A stretch of 64,000 nucleotides of DNA from Pseudomonas sp. PB120 (GCF_009761815.1 NZ_RWIN01000077.1:1-64000); one strand, 5' to 3'; shown: positions 53,506 through 62,199, counted from the stretch's first letter. Notes: generated by a model not told the origin, from the letters alone. Numbers and translations: made by a program.

Positions 53506-53607
53506 CCGTCACTCGGTCCAGAACCTGTTTCACCCGCGCTAAAGTGATACTGCGCAAAGAAAAACTTCATTTCCAAGCGCACATCTGGTACAAAGTCACC
53601 GCTCTGA

Positions 53608-53681
53608 GCGGGTGTCGTATAATGGCATTACTCCAGCTTCCCAAGCTGATAACGAGGGTTCGATTCCCTTCACCCGCTCCA
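53608..53681 (+). tRNA. tRNA-Gly(CCC)
   Basis: 74 nt with encoded CCA. Acceptor stem GCGGGTG/CACCCGC, discriminator T, D-arm GTATAATGGCATTAC, anticodon loop TTCCCAA (anticodon CCC, codon GGG) and T-arm AGGGTTCGATTCCCT are all present. Confidence 0.96.
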
Positions 53682-53729
53682 ATCGAATTTTTGTCTCACG
53701 TCGTGTTTTGACGGGAGATGCAGGTAAAG

Positions 53730-53759
53730 AAAAAACCGGCCTTGTTGGCCGGTTTTTTT
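53730..53759 (+). terminator. Rho-independent terminator after tRNA-Gly
   Basis: Stem ACCGGCC / GGCCGGT with a five-base loop, preceded by A-rich and followed by seven T. It lies 48 bp after the tRNA. Confidence 0.92.
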
Positions 53760-53900
53760 ATGTCTGGCGTTTTGTGGCGTGGGTACTCGCAAAACCCTGC
53801 AATACAGAAAACCACTCATTTATGGCCATCCCCGCCTCCCTTCTTCGCACCCTCCTAGACTCGCTTCTTGCCAACTATCCATCGGTGCCCGATCGGGTCC

Positions 53901-53947
53901 AGTGGTTATAGTGTTGATCATAAAAATTCAGTGGGTATAGTAACCAC
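53901..53947 (+). promoter_or_regulatory. hicA promoter/operator
   Basis: A near-perfect direct repeat AGTGG(T/G)TATAGT occurs at 53901-53912 and 53930-53941. TTGATC (53914-53919) and TATAGT (53936-53941) are 16 bp apart, a plausible sigma-70 promoter. GTGGTTA (53902-53908) and TAACCAC (53941-53947) form an inverted pair that HicB could bind. Confidence 0.6.
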
Positions 53948-53971
53948 CTGAGCACACCACACGGAGGTGAT

Positions 53972-54151
53972 GTGAATAGCCGGTTTTTGATAGGCCAAAT
54001 CGTAGCGGATGGCTGGTGTCTGGTTCGAATCAGGGGCAGTCACCATCACTTCAAGCATCCGACCAAGCCGGGGCTGGTGACGGTTCCTCATCCGAAAAAG
54101 GATCTGCTCAAAAAAACAGCCATGAGTATTTTGCAACAGGCGCTGCTCTGA
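53972..54151 (+). CDS. hicA: HicA-family mRNA interferase toxin
   Basis: 59 residues from a GTG at 53972 with a strong GGAGGTGA ribosome site 2-9 bases before it. It reads through ADGWCLVRIRGSHHHFKHPT, the double-stranded-RNA-binding-like HicA fold with the catalytic His in GSHHHF, and ends with VPHPKKDLL. HicA cleaves mRNA/tmRNA. The hicB gene follows after 35 bp. Confidence 0.92.
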   Translation: MNSRFLIGQIVADGWCLVRIRGSHHHFKHPTKPGLVTVPHPKKDLLKKTAMSILQQALL

Positions 54152-54186
54152 CGATCTCAGTAGGCGGGCCATGGAGGACAGTGAAC

Positions 54187-54594
54187 ATGCTTTACCCAAT
54201 AGCAATTTCAACGGGCGACAACGAGCACGCCTGGGGCGTGGAAGTCCCCGATATTCCTGGCTGCTACTCGGCAGGCGACGATCTGGACGACGCGATGGCC
54301 ATGGCTCGAGAAGCCATTGAAGGCCATTTCGAAATTCTGGCGGAGGACGGCTCGCCGATTCCGACGGCCAATAAAGTCACCTTGCATGCGGCCAATCCGC
54401 AATACGCGGGCTGCACCTGGGCGCTGGTCGACATTGATGTCACCAAATACCTGGGCAAAGCCCAGAAACTGAACATCACACTGCCGGGTTACCTGCTCAA
54501 CCGCATCGATGAGTACGTGTTGCATCATCCGGAGGAGAAAAGCCGTTCGGGGTTCCTGGCGTCAGCAGCACTGAAGGTGTTGCAGCAGGGCTGA
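54187..54594 (+). CDS. hicB: HicB-family antitoxin
   Basis: 135 residues from the ATG at 54187; the open frame extends upstream through hicA but that part is not coding. The partial RNase-H-like domain (MLYPIAIS, WGVEVPDIPGCYSAGDDLDD) is followed by a C-terminal DNA-binding part (KLNITLPGYLLNRIDEYVL, RSGFLASAAL) of RHH type. It neutralises HicA and represses the operon. Confidence 0.93.
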   Translation: MLYPIAISTGDNEHAWGVEVPDIPGCYSAGDDLDDAMAMAREAIEGHFEILAEDGSPIPTANKVTLHAANPQYAGCTWALVDIDVTKYLGKAQKLNITLPGYLLNRIDEYVLHHPEEKSRSGFLASAALKVLQQG

Positions 54595-54726
54595 CCAGTT
54601 TTGCGCGATGCCCTCGTATGTTTTGCATATAGATCCTCGCGAGCCAGTAAAAGAAGCCGTAGCACAGCATCAAACCCGTCGAAAAACACCCTACTCTGCC
54701 CTCTCACCTTTCACGCAGAGATAAGC

Positions 54727-54831
54727 ATGGACAATTCAGAGTTGGGGCTCATGATCATTTCAATGATTGGGTTGTTCGGCTTTGCCTCGTTTCTTTTCGA
54801 CTACTTGAGTGCCCGGCGCAGGGACAGATAA
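54727..54831 (+). CDS. Possible 34-residue single-pass membrane peptide
   Basis: From the ATG at 54727 the frame gives one strong helix (LGLMIISMIGLFGFASFLFD) followed by a basic end (ARRRDR), consistent with inside-positive topology. No Shine-Dalgarno stronger than AGAGA is seen. It could be a chance frame; no family is recognised. Confidence 0.35.
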   Translation: MDNSELGLMIISMIGLFGFASFLFDYLSARRRDR

Positions 54832-54861
54832 CGTTCAACGTTAGCCGTCCCTTTTTTGCGC

Positions 54862-55632
54862 TTAGCGGGTGGCGACGATGAACAATCGCGGAAACGGTAG
54901 CAGCACCGAACCATCGCTCAACGCCGGATAAGCCTGCTCGATCGCAGCGTGATATTGCTTGAGGTATTGAGTCTTTTCCGCGTCATTCAGTGGCTCGAGA
55001 AACGGCCGCAAACCGCTGCCCTTGAACCACTCCACCACGCCCGACGCGCCGCCCGCCAGCGGGTGATGGTAGGTGGTGCGCCACACATCGACGCGCGCGC
55101 AGTGCGGTCGCAACATTGAGTAGTAGGCGCTGGCACTCGCCATCTCCGTGCGTTGCCCGGCGGCATTTGCCAATTTTCCCGCCCACGGGCCATCGGCAGC
55201 CACTTCGCGCATCAGGCGATGGGACGGTTCGTTGAGGTTATCGGGCATCTGGATCGCGAGGCTGCCACCTTCGGTCAGGCGGGCGGCCAGCGATGGCAGC
55301 AACGTTGCGTGATCGGGTAACCACTGCAACACCGCGTTGGCGAAGATCACGTCGAACGGGCCACTGTCGTTCCAAGTGCCGATATCAACGGTGTCGAACT
55401 GCAGCTGCGGCAAGCGCTTGCGAGCGGCATCGATCATGTCGCTCGAACTGTCCACGCCACGCACCGTGGCGTTGGTGAAGCGCTCTACCAGCAACTCGGT
55501 CGAATTGCCGGGGCCACAACCGATGTCGATGGCCGAGCGTGCATCCACGGGCGGGATCGCCGCCAGCAAATCGCGAGCCGGGCGTGTGCGTTCATCTTCA
55601 AAAGCGACGTATTGCTTGGCGGACCAGCTCAT
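54862..55632 (-). CDS. tam: Trans-aconitate 2-methyltransferase
   Basis: 256 residues. SAM-binding motif I SAIDIGCGPGNSTELL, and the family-typical MSWSAKQYVAFEDERTRPARDLLAAI N-terminus and LPHATLLPSLAARL-like region are present. Tam methylates trans-aconitate, a toxic by-product of aconitase. It stands alone, convergent with the small frame at 54727. Confidence 0.92.
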   Translation of the reverse strand: MSWSAKQYVAFEDERTRPARDLLAAIPPVDARSAIDIGCGPGNSTELLVERFTNATVRGVDSSSDMIDAARKRLPQLQFDTVDIGTWNDSGPFDVIFANAVLQWLPDHATLLPSLAARLTEGGSLAIQMPDNLNEPSHRLMREVAADGPWAGKLANAAGQRTEMASASAYYSMLRPHCARVDVWRTTYHHPLAGGASGVVEWFKGSGLRPFLEPLNDAEKTQYLKQYHAAIEQAYPALSDGSVLLPFPRLFIVATR

Positions 55633-55748
55633 TGCGTTCTCCTGACGGTACGTTGTGGGTGGGACAGACAGCCGGATCGCTACGATACATCGTCTGGCAG
55701 GTTTCGCTCTATCCCACTATTGGCTGCATGCATCGCTGAACGCTTCAG

Positions 55749-55779
55749 CAAAAAAACCGGCTTAATTAGCCGGTTTTTT
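55749..55779 (-). terminator. Rho-independent terminator of the HsdR-N-type gene
   Basis: Stem AACCGGCT / AGCCGGTT with the loop TAAT, flanked by seven A and six T. On the minus strand it lies 19 bp after the stop at 55798. Confidence 0.92.
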
Positions 55780-55797
55780 CGTCGGAAGATAAGGAGC

Positions 55798-56883
55798 CTA
55801 ATCGTAGTACCCGACGGTCTTTTTCAAATGATCCGAGTACTCGTAGATATCGTCGACCGAGTTGATTGCATGCCGGGTTTCATTCTTTTCCTCGTCAAAA
55901 ATGCCGATGTACTTTTGTGAGCGATTGAAGTGCAGACGGCAGATCGGTTTGCGGTTGTTGTCATCGAGCAGAATGCCGAAATAGCTCTGAGTATCGCGTT
56001 GAACAATTCGTTTGGCGTCCACGACAGAACGAACGACGGCGCGGACGATGTGATAACCCTCCAGTTCCTCCAACGTTGTCAGAACCTTGCCTTCTGATTC
56101 ATCCCGCAGATCCGGTTGCTCAGCATCACCGGAAGCAACCGTCAAGGAGGCGAGCGTAGGCTGAATAGCTCCGCTCATCGCCGACTTGAGCCGGTCATTT
56201 ATCTGGTCATTAAGAAACTGCGCCACAGCCTTTCTCGTCAGCTCATGGAACTGCTCACGGACTTTCTGAGTAATCACCCCGTCGTAGACACGCGAAGCGA
56301 ACACTTTCACAAAGTCATCGTCGGGCTTGCTGACCTGGGACGCGATGACTTTTTTGATTTGGCTGACGTATTTCAATTCACCCGCGGCGCTGATAATCGA
56401 ATCAACATCGAACGCTGACTTGGTAAGTTTTACCAGCTCGGGGACGGAATACTCGTCGATATCTAAGAGATCTAGCTCGAGAAATGGCTTCTCATCCATT
56501 TTGTTGGCAGCATCCAGGTCAGTGAAAAACTTGTAGACCTGTCCGTTGGTAAGGATAGAGATGCGAGCACTGGTGACATGGAAATAGCGGAACAACTGTG
56601 AGGCATGATTGATGTGCAGCGGTTCGCCTATTTTTTTGCATTCGATAAGTATCTGAACCTCACCAGCCTTCATGATTGCGTAGTCAATCTTCTCTCCCTT
56701 CTTCGTTCCTACATCGCAAACGAATTCAGGAGTAACTTCGGTCGGGTCGAAGACATCGTACCCGAGCACCGTGCTGATAAAGGGCATGACAAAAGCGTTC
56801 TTGGTCGCCTCTTCGGTTTGAATTGCAGCGCTCTGCAAACGAACTTTGGCGGCTAAACTTGTCAACTTTTCGAAAAAATCCAT
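55798..56883 (-). CDS. Orphan HsdR-N-terminal-type restriction nuclease
   Basis: 361 residues. The N-terminal third (about 5-140) has the PD-(D/E)xK layout of type I restriction HsdR N-domains: Asp in KIDYAIM, then ILIECKK (ExK). No helicase motor is present, and no hsdM or hsdS is nearby. The C-terminal part (about 250-361: KVLTTLEELEGYHIVRAVVR, ICRLHFNRSQKYIG) is typical of stand-alone members found in many chromosomes and prophages. Codon use is more AT-rich than neighbours. A defence role is plausible but unproven. Confidence 0.8.
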   Translation of the reverse strand: MDFFEKLTSLAAKVRLQSAAIQTEEATKNAFVMPFISTVLGYDVFDPTEVTPEFVCDVGTKKGEKIDYAIMKAGEVQILIECKKIGEPLHINHASQLFRYFHVTSARISILTNGQVYKFFTDLDAANKMDEKPFLELDLLDIDEYSVPELVKLTKSAFDVDSIISAAGELKYVSQIKKVIASQVSKPDDDFVKVFASRVYDGVITQKVREQFHELTRKAVAQFLNDQINDRLKSAMSGAIQPTLASLTVASGDAEQPDLRDESEGKVLTTLEELEGYHIVRAVVRSVVDAKRIVQRDTQSYFGILLDDNNRKPICRLHFNRSQKYIGIFDEEKNETRHAINSVDDIYEYSDHLKKTVGYYD

Positions 56884-57115
56884 GCGTGACCCCTTCTTGA
56901 TTTCGATCCATGTGTTTGCGTGCTGGCAAATTGACTGCCTCTGATACTAGACACAAACCGCCACAAAGACAGATTCCAGCCAAGAATTGCGAAAAACCGC
57001 GCCCCGCACTCGGGTTGGGGTGCTCCGCCTTTCACCGAATACAAAAATGTAATCAGGACTTTCATCCCGCCCGCGCTGTCACAAACTCAAGCGCATCCCA
57101 ATAAGGAACACGGCC

Positions 57116-57526
57116 ATGAAATTCGCAAAAATCTCGCAGAAACTCGCCTTGTGGGCAGGCAGCCCGAAGACGTTCCTGGGGGCGTTGATCTTGATTGCAC
57201 TCTGGGGGCTGAGCGGGCCGATTTTCCATTTCAACGACACCTGGCAACTGATCATTAACACCTCGACCACCATCATCACTTTCCTGATGGTGTTCCTGAT
57301 TCAGAACACGCAGAACCGCGACACGGACATTTTGCATTTGAAAATCGATGAGTTGCTGCGGGTGACCAAAGAGGCGCAGAACGCGATGCTGGGGCTCGAA
57401 GCGCTGGACCTCAAACAATTGGAAGCGCTGAGAAAACAGTACCGGCAACTGGGTGAAGGCGAGACGGTTTCCCTGGACGGGCCTGTCGTCCAGGAAAAGA
57501 ACAAGCAGGATTTGAATGAATGCTGA
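57116..57526 (+). CDS. Low-affinity iron permease family protein
   Basis: 136 residues. Two membrane helices (about 20-36 and 47-63) with the conserved NTSTTIITFLMVFLIQNTQNRD motif, which marks this family, followed by a helical cytoplasmic tail. It is much shorter than yeast Fet4, with only two helices, so a transport role is doubtful; function in bacteria is not established. Confidence 0.85.
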   Translation: MKFAKISQKLALWAGSPKTFLGALILIALWGLSGPIFHFNDTWQLIINTSTTIITFLMVFLIQNTQNRDTDILHLKIDELLRVTKEAQNAMLGLEALDLKQLEALRKQYRQLGEGETVSLDGPVVQEKNKQDLNEC

Positions 57527-57570
57527 GGGCAAAACGCGAGTGGCCCGAGGTCACCCGCGCGTTCTGATGA

Positions 57571-58074
57571 TTAGCGACCCGCTTGCAGGGCCCTGGCCAT
57601 TTGCAGATGGTTTTGCAGTTTTGGCAGGGTTTCCTCAGCGAATGCCTTGATTTCCGGTACGTCGGTGGTCTGGGCTTCCTGCTGCAGTTGGTCAATGGCG
57701 TCCTGGGTGGTTTTCACCTGACTGGCGGCATACGCCTGATCAAAGGATGCACCGTCCTGCACTTCTGGCATCAAGCCCTTGGCCTTGCCGACGACTTCTT
57801 CCCGTGGCGCCACCGGCAGGTCCAGTTGCTTGGCGATTTTCGCCAGGTGCTGGTTGGCGGTGGTACGGTCGTTGATGACGACGATGGTGTAATCCTTGAC
57901 CTCTTTGGATTCGGTTTTCTGATGGGCCAGACGGCTGGCTTCGATGTCGGCCATGCCTTTGGCCGATGCATCGTTGATGAATTCGGCGGGGGTCTGGGCA
58001 AAGGCACTGCTGGCACACAGGCCCAGTAACGTGGCAAAACTGGCATTGCGTAAGCGGGTGGCCATCCGGCTCAT
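57571..58074 (-). CDS. DUF4142 periplasmic protein
   Basis: 167 residues with signal peptide (SFATLLGLCASSAFAQ). The remainder is an all-helical ferritin-like domain (EFINDASAKGMADIEASRLA, TANQHLAKIAKQLDLP). Function unknown; family members are often stress induced. It lies about 70 bp after the KGG protein gene, with a terminator-like hairpin between. Confidence 0.9.
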   Translation of the reverse strand: MSRMATRLRNASFATLLGLCASSAFAQTPAEFINDASAKGMADIEASRLAHQKTESKEVKDYTIVVINDRTTANQHLAKIAKQLDLPVAPREEVVGKAKGLMPEVQDGASFDQAYAASQVKTTQDAIDQLQQEAQTTDVPEIKAFAEETLPKLQNHLQMARALQAGR

Positions 58075-58103
58075 GGTCGCGCCCTCCTTTAATAAAATTC
58101 AAA

Positions 58104-58121
58104 CGGGAGCTTACGCTCCCG
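58104..58121 (-). terminator. Hairpin after the KGG protein gene
   Basis: Perfect 7-bp stem CGGGAGC / GCTCCCG with loop TTAC. On the minus strand it is followed by TTTGAATTTTATT, so it can serve as terminator for the KGG gene and leave DUF4142 with a separate promoter or partial read-through. Confidence 0.65.
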
Positions 58122-58147
58122 CCTCTCAATCAAAACTGCCTTCACCA

Positions 58148-58306
58148 CTACTTGGATTTCTGACCACCTTTGCGGCCCATGTCGGGTTTCGAAGGTTCTT
58201 TATCGACAGTCGTGGTGGTGGTTTTCCCACCTTTGCGGCCGGCTTCAGACGCCTTCGTTCGATCGTTGGCGAAGTTTCCCGAGTTCGAGTTTCTTGAATT
58301 AGGCAT
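58148..58306 (-). CDS. KGG-motif stress protein
   Basis: 52 residues. Two copies of the GRKGG motif (ASEAGRKGGKTTTTTVDKE and DMGRKGGQKSK) define the KGG/con-10-like general stress family; the composition is very polar and Lys/Thr/Ser-rich. Such proteins are induced in stationary or desiccation stress. Short, so easy to miss. Confidence 0.82.
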   Translation of the reverse strand: MPNSRNSNSGNFANDRTKASEAGRKGGKTTTTTVDKEPSKPDMGRKGGQKSK

Positions 58307-58421
58307 GATTCTCTACCTCTTGGTGATGATCGCGGCGAGCAGGAGCTCGCATAGGATCTGAATTTCGATCGCCAAAAAGGTTTAGAAAAACTGCCCATGC
58401 CGCGACGAACGGTGGCGATCC

Positions 58422-59768
58422 TCAGACCAATCGCAGGTGATGCTCGCGCTTGGCGCTGTACATGGCTTCGTCGGCATGCCGGAACAGCTGCTTTTCTTCA
58501 GTGCCATGGTCGGGGTATCGCGCGACACCGATACTCGTGTGGATGTTCAGGCTGTGCCCGTCCAGACGCAGCGGTTGCGCCAGCACCTGACGGATTTTTG
58601 CGGCGACGCGGTCGGCATCTTCTGCGCTGTGAATGCTGTGCAACAACACCACAAACTCGTCTCCGCCGATGCGCGACACCGTGTCGGTCTCCCTCACGCA
58701 GCCCTTGAGTCGGTTGGCCACCGCTTGCAGCATCATGTCGCCGACGGCGTGGCCATGGGTGTCGTTGACCTGTTTGAAACGGTCGAGGTCGACGTAGAGC
58801 AACGCCATTCGTCCGCTTTCTTCTTTGGCCACGGTCAGCGAGTCCTTGAGTCGCTCGCGCAGCAGCTCGCGGTTGGGCAGCTGGGTCAACTGGTCGTATT
58901 GGGCCATGCGCTGCAGTCGGGCATGCAACTGTTTGCGCTCGATCGCGGTGGCGACCTGGGCGCAAACGAACTGCAACAACTCCTTGTCCTGCTCGGTGTA
59001 GCGTTCCCCACCGGGTACGCTTTTGACGATCAGCGCGCCGATGGTGCCGTTTTGCGAATTCAGTGGCACACCGAGCCAGCACCGCGAGGTCTGTTCAGCG
59101 GTCAGCCCCTCGAACCCGGCGGGCGGAACAGCCTGATCCGGGGTCAGCAGAATCGGCAGGCCCGTGCGCATCACCTCGGCACACAAGCGCCCAGTGACCG
59201 TGCCGGGCTGTTCGGGCTGCGGTTCATGATCATCGATGTGGTAAGGGAAATTCAGCTGCGCGCAGTGTTCGTCATACAGCGCCACGGAGAAATTCAGCGC
59301 CGGCAACCATTCGCCGATAATCAAGTGGATACGCTTGAACAGCGCCAGCAAGTCTTCCGCCGCATGCGCCGCCTCGGAAATCGCATACAACGCCGCTTGC
59401 CGCGACTCGGCCTGCTTGCGATCAGTGATATCGCGCGCCACCGCGATGCGCAGCTGATCGACCTCCGACCAGCGCGCCGACCACAGGATGTGCACCACCC
59501 GGCCATCCTTGCGCACGTAACGGTTTTCGAAGTTGAGCTTGGGCTCGCCGGCCATGATGTCGCGCGCGGCGTCGAGGGTGCGCTGACGGTCGGCGGGGTG
59601 CACCAGGTCAATCATCTGCTGACCGACCAGTTCGTCAGGGGTGTAACCGAAGACCCGTTCGCAGGCTGCGCTGACAAACACGAAGCGTCCCTGTTTATCG
59701 ACCGCACAAACGGCGTCCAGCAAGAGATCGATGTAGCTCGCCAACGGCGCGGAGTTTCTGATTGCCAT
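58422..59768 (-). CDS. PAS-GAF-GGDEF diguanylate cyclase
   Basis: 448 residues from the ATG at 59768 (MAIRNSAPLASYIDLLLDAV); the longer upstream frame overlaps the LysE-type gene. PAS domain about 12-125 (VFGYTPDELVGQQMIDLVHP), GAF about 145-275 and GGDEF about 285-445 with the active-site motif RIGGDEFVVLL. The inhibitory-site Arg/Asp are not obvious (RETD sits at the position, five before GGDEF, so it may be intact). It is cytoplasmic. It starts 17 bp after the LysE gene on the same strand. Confidence 0.93.
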   Translation of the reverse strand: MAIRNSAPLASYIDLLLDAVCAVDKQGRFVFVSAACERVFGYTPDELVGQQMIDLVHPADRQRTLDAARDIMAGEPKLNFENRYVRKDGRVVHILWSARWSEVDQLRIAVARDITDRKQAESRQAALYAISEAAHAAEDLLALFKRIHLIIGEWLPALNFSVALYDEHCAQLNFPYHIDDHEPQPEQPGTVTGRLCAEVMRTGLPILLTPDQAVPPAGFEGLTAEQTSRCWLGVPLNSQNGTIGALIVKSVPGGERYTEQDKELLQFVCAQVATAIERKQLHARLQRMAQYDQLTQLPNRELLRERLKDSLTVAKEESGRMALLYVDLDRFKQVNDTHGHAVGDMMLQAVANRLKGCVRETDTVSRIGGDEFVVLLHSIHSAEDADRVAAKIRQVLAQPLRLDGHSLNIHTSIGVARYPDHGTEEKQLFRHADEAMYSAKREHHLRLV

Positions 59769-59785
59769 GGTGCCCTGCGGAGACC

Positions 59786-60424
59786 TCAAGCCTTGTTCGT
59801 GACCAGTCCTGGCAAAGCATGCGCCAGGGCGTTGATGGCAAAACCGATGAACATCACACCGCACAACCGGGTAATCAGCAGCTCATGGCGCTGGTACAAC
59901 GTGCGTACCTGACGCGCGCCGACAATGCCGATGAGAATAGCGTATGCGATGAGACCGCCAACAAAACTCAGGACAATCAACCACGGCAGCATCGACCAAT
60001 GCAGCAACTCAGCGCGACTAGAAAGCAGCGCCGTGAATGTGGCGACTGCCACCGGGTAAGCTTTTGGATTGGTCAGGCCAAACAGAATGCCGTGCCAGAA
60101 CGGCTGCCGCGCCGGGCCCTGAGGCGCTTGGGCGTTGCTGCGTTTGGCCCGTATCGCCCGCAAACCGAGCCAGAACAGATAGAGCCCGCTGAGCACGCCC
60201 AGCACGTCGAACGCCGTGCTGCCAATTTCCCGTGCACCGACAATCGCGATCAACGCGGTGCTGCACCAGACCACGTCCCCGAGCAGATGCCCGCAAAGAA
60301 ACCCGGCCCCTGCCCGCCGCCCCCGCGCCGCGCCGATGCCGAACACTGCCAATACACCTGGCCCCGGTGTGATGCCGTAAATGAAACCCGAGGCAAGAAC
60401 GGCCATTAGCAGCGATGGGGTCAT
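59786..60424 (-). CDS. LysE-family exporter
   Basis: 212 residues from the ATG at 60424. Six hydrophobic segments and the N-terminal motif GITPGPGVLAVFGIGAARGRRAG are the LysE/RhtB signature. Predicted to export amino acids or related compounds. It is followed 17 bp later by the PAS-GAF-GGDEF gene, so they probably share a transcript. Confidence 0.92.
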   Translation of the reverse strand: MTPSLLMAVLASGFIYGITPGPGVLAVFGIGAARGRRAGAGFLCGHLLGDVVWCSTALIAIVGAREIGSTAFDVLGVLSGLYLFWLGLRAIRAKRSNAQAPQGPARQPFWHGILFGLTNPKAYPVAVATFTALLSSRAELLHWSMLPWLIVLSFVGGLIAYAILIGIVGARQVRTLYQRHELLITRLCGVMFIGFAINALAHALPGLVTNKA

Positions 60425-60576
60425 GGGATGTCCTGAGCGACCAGTGATCGAATGCACGCAAGTCTATCTCAGGTTGCTGCGTGTCGAATTGCTGATTGTC
60501 GAACAACTTTGTGCTCGAATCAGCTGTCGAGTTAAGCGTGGGACTTCGGGAAGTACGATGGTGACTGTTAGTCAGT

Positions 60577-60672
60577 CATCGCGAGCAGGCTCGCTCCCAC
60601 ATTGGTTTTGTGTCGTACACACAATTTGTGTTCAACACAGATCCCCTGTGGGAGCGAGCCTGCTCGCGATGG
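60577..60672. repeat. REP doublet, GTGGGAGCGAGCCTGCTCGC type
   Basis: CATCGCGAGCAGGCTCGCTC (60577) and its complement ending at 60672 flank a linker containing TGTGTCG/ACACAA inverted bases. It lies between the MFS and LysE genes. Confidence 0.93.
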
Positions 60673-60695
60673 CGTCTGAGCCAGCACCGCTGACT

Positions 60696-62027
60696 TCAGT
60701 ACTTATCGAGCGTGCGCAGCTTCTGCGGCAACCCCCACATCAGCAACGCCACCGCGATCAACGCGCAGACCCCGATGACATACAGCGCTGGTGTGGTGCT
60801 GCCGGTCAGGTCCTTGATCCGGCCGACCATGACCGGGCTGACAATCCCGCCGAACTGGCCCAGGGTGTTGATCACCGCTATCCCGCCGGCAGCGCCTGCC
60901 CCGGCGCCGGCCAACAGTTTTGGCGGCAAGGTCCAGAAGCTCGGGATGGAGGCGATGATCCCGGCGCCGAGCAAGCCCAGCGCGACAATCAGGAAGGTCG
61001 TGTGGTTGGCGAAGATCCCTGCACAGAAGAACCCGACGGCGCCCACCGCGACCAGACCGGCGACGAACTTGCGGCGCTCGCCCGTGGAGTCGGACAACCG
61101 GCCGATCACCACCATGCTGATGGCACCGCAAATGTACGGGATGGCCGTCAGCAGACCGATCATCACCGGGCTTTCGGTGCCGGCACTGCGGATCAATTGC
61201 GGGGCCCAGAAATTCAAGCCGTAGGACGCCACCTGAATCAGGAAATAGATCAGCCCCAGTGTAAGGAAACCCGGAATCCGCAGCGCCGCGAGCAGCGAGC
61301 CGCCGCTCTTGTGCGGTTCATGATGGGCGATGCGGCTGGCCAGCAGGGTTTTCTCCGACGGTGTCAGCCAATGGGCGTCCTCGATGCGGTCCTTGAGCAA
61401 CGTCAGCACCAGCAAACCGAGGCCGATGCACGGCACGCCACCGAGCAGAAACAGCCAGTGCCAGCCGCGCATGTCCATCACGCCGTCGAGGTGTTGCAGC
61501 ACCATGCCGGAGAACGGTGCGCCCACCAGCCCTGCAAACGCCGACGACAGGAACAGCATCGAAGTGATCCGCCCGCGATAGTGCTGCGGAAACCACAGCG
61601 TCAGGTAATACAGCACCCCCGGCGCAAACCCGGCTTCCATTGCGCCGATCACAAAGCGCAGCGCGTAGAACTGCCATTCGCTGTTGACGAAGACCATGGC
61701 GGCGGTGGCCAGGCCCCAGGACATCATGATCCGGGCGATCCAGCGCCGTGCGCCGACCTTGTAGAGCATCATGTTGCTCGGCACTTCGAACAGCACATAA
61801 CCGACCACGAACAGCCCGGCACCGAGGCCGTACGCGGTGTCGCTCAGGCTCAGGTCGGTCTGGAGCTGGAACTTGGCGAAGCTGATGTTGATGCGGTCGA
61901 AAAATGCGAACAGGTAGCAGACCATGATCAGCGGCATCAGGCGCCAGGCGACCTTGCTGACCAGGGCTTTTTCCTGATCGTGGCTTACGGACGGGCTCGC
62001 GCCCGCCTCCATTACGTTAAGGCTCAT
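60696..62027 (-). CDS. MFS transporter, anion:cation symporter type
   Basis: 443 residues with 12 membrane helices. N-terminal RLMPLIMVCYLFAFFDRINISF and FVVGYVLFEVPSNMMLYKVG are the marks of the phthalate/tartrate/hexuronate permease group that takes up carboxylates. It follows the HMG-CoA lyase gene on the same strand, after a REP doublet, so it may import the acid metabolised by the two enzymes. Confidence 0.9.
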   Translation of the reverse strand: MSLNVMEAGASPSVSHDQEKALVSKVAWRLMPLIMVCYLFAFFDRINISFAKFQLQTDLSLSDTAYGLGAGLFVVGYVLFEVPSNMMLYKVGARRWIARIMMSWGLATAAMVFVNSEWQFYALRFVIGAMEAGFAPGVLYYLTLWFPQHYRGRITSMLFLSSAFAGLVGAPFSGMVLQHLDGVMDMRGWHWLFLLGGVPCIGLGLLVLTLLKDRIEDAHWLTPSEKTLLASRIAHHEPHKSGGSLLAALRIPGFLTLGLIYFLIQVASYGLNFWAPQLIRSAGTESPVMIGLLTAIPYICGAISMVVIGRLSDSTGERRKFVAGLVAVGAVGFFCAGIFANHTTFLIVALGLLGAGIIASIPSFWTLPPKLLAGAGAGAAGGIAVINTLGQFGGIVSPVMVGRIKDLTGSTTPALYVIGVCALIAVALLMWGLPQKLRTLDKY

Positions 62028-62094
62028 GCTGTTTCTCCAGGCGGACTGCCCGTGGGTGTCCGATTGTTTTTGTTGTCTGGTTGGTCGACGTTTT

Positions 62095-62199
62095 CTGTAG
62101 GAGCGAGCTTGCTCGCGATGAACGGGAGGGCAACGCGTTTAATCAGGAAACACGCGTTATCGTTAACCTCCATCGCGAGCAAGCTCGCTCCTACAGGGG
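62095..62199. repeat. REP doublet between MFS and lyase genes
   Basis: CTGTAGGAGCGAGCTTGCTC (62095) and the complement ending at 62199 are perfectly opposed; the linker holds AACGCGT/ACGCGTT. Confidence 0.93.

Noticed and set aside
53937..54211. 97-codon minus-strand frame over hicA
   Set aside because: The plus strand encodes a recognisable HicA with a strong ribosome site; the reverse frame has no family match.
53608..57115. tRNA-Gly to HsdR-N gene as a genomic island
   Set aside because: tam and other chromosomal-type genes are mixed in, and no repeat of the tRNA 3' end or integrase was seen; only individual accessory genes are claimed.
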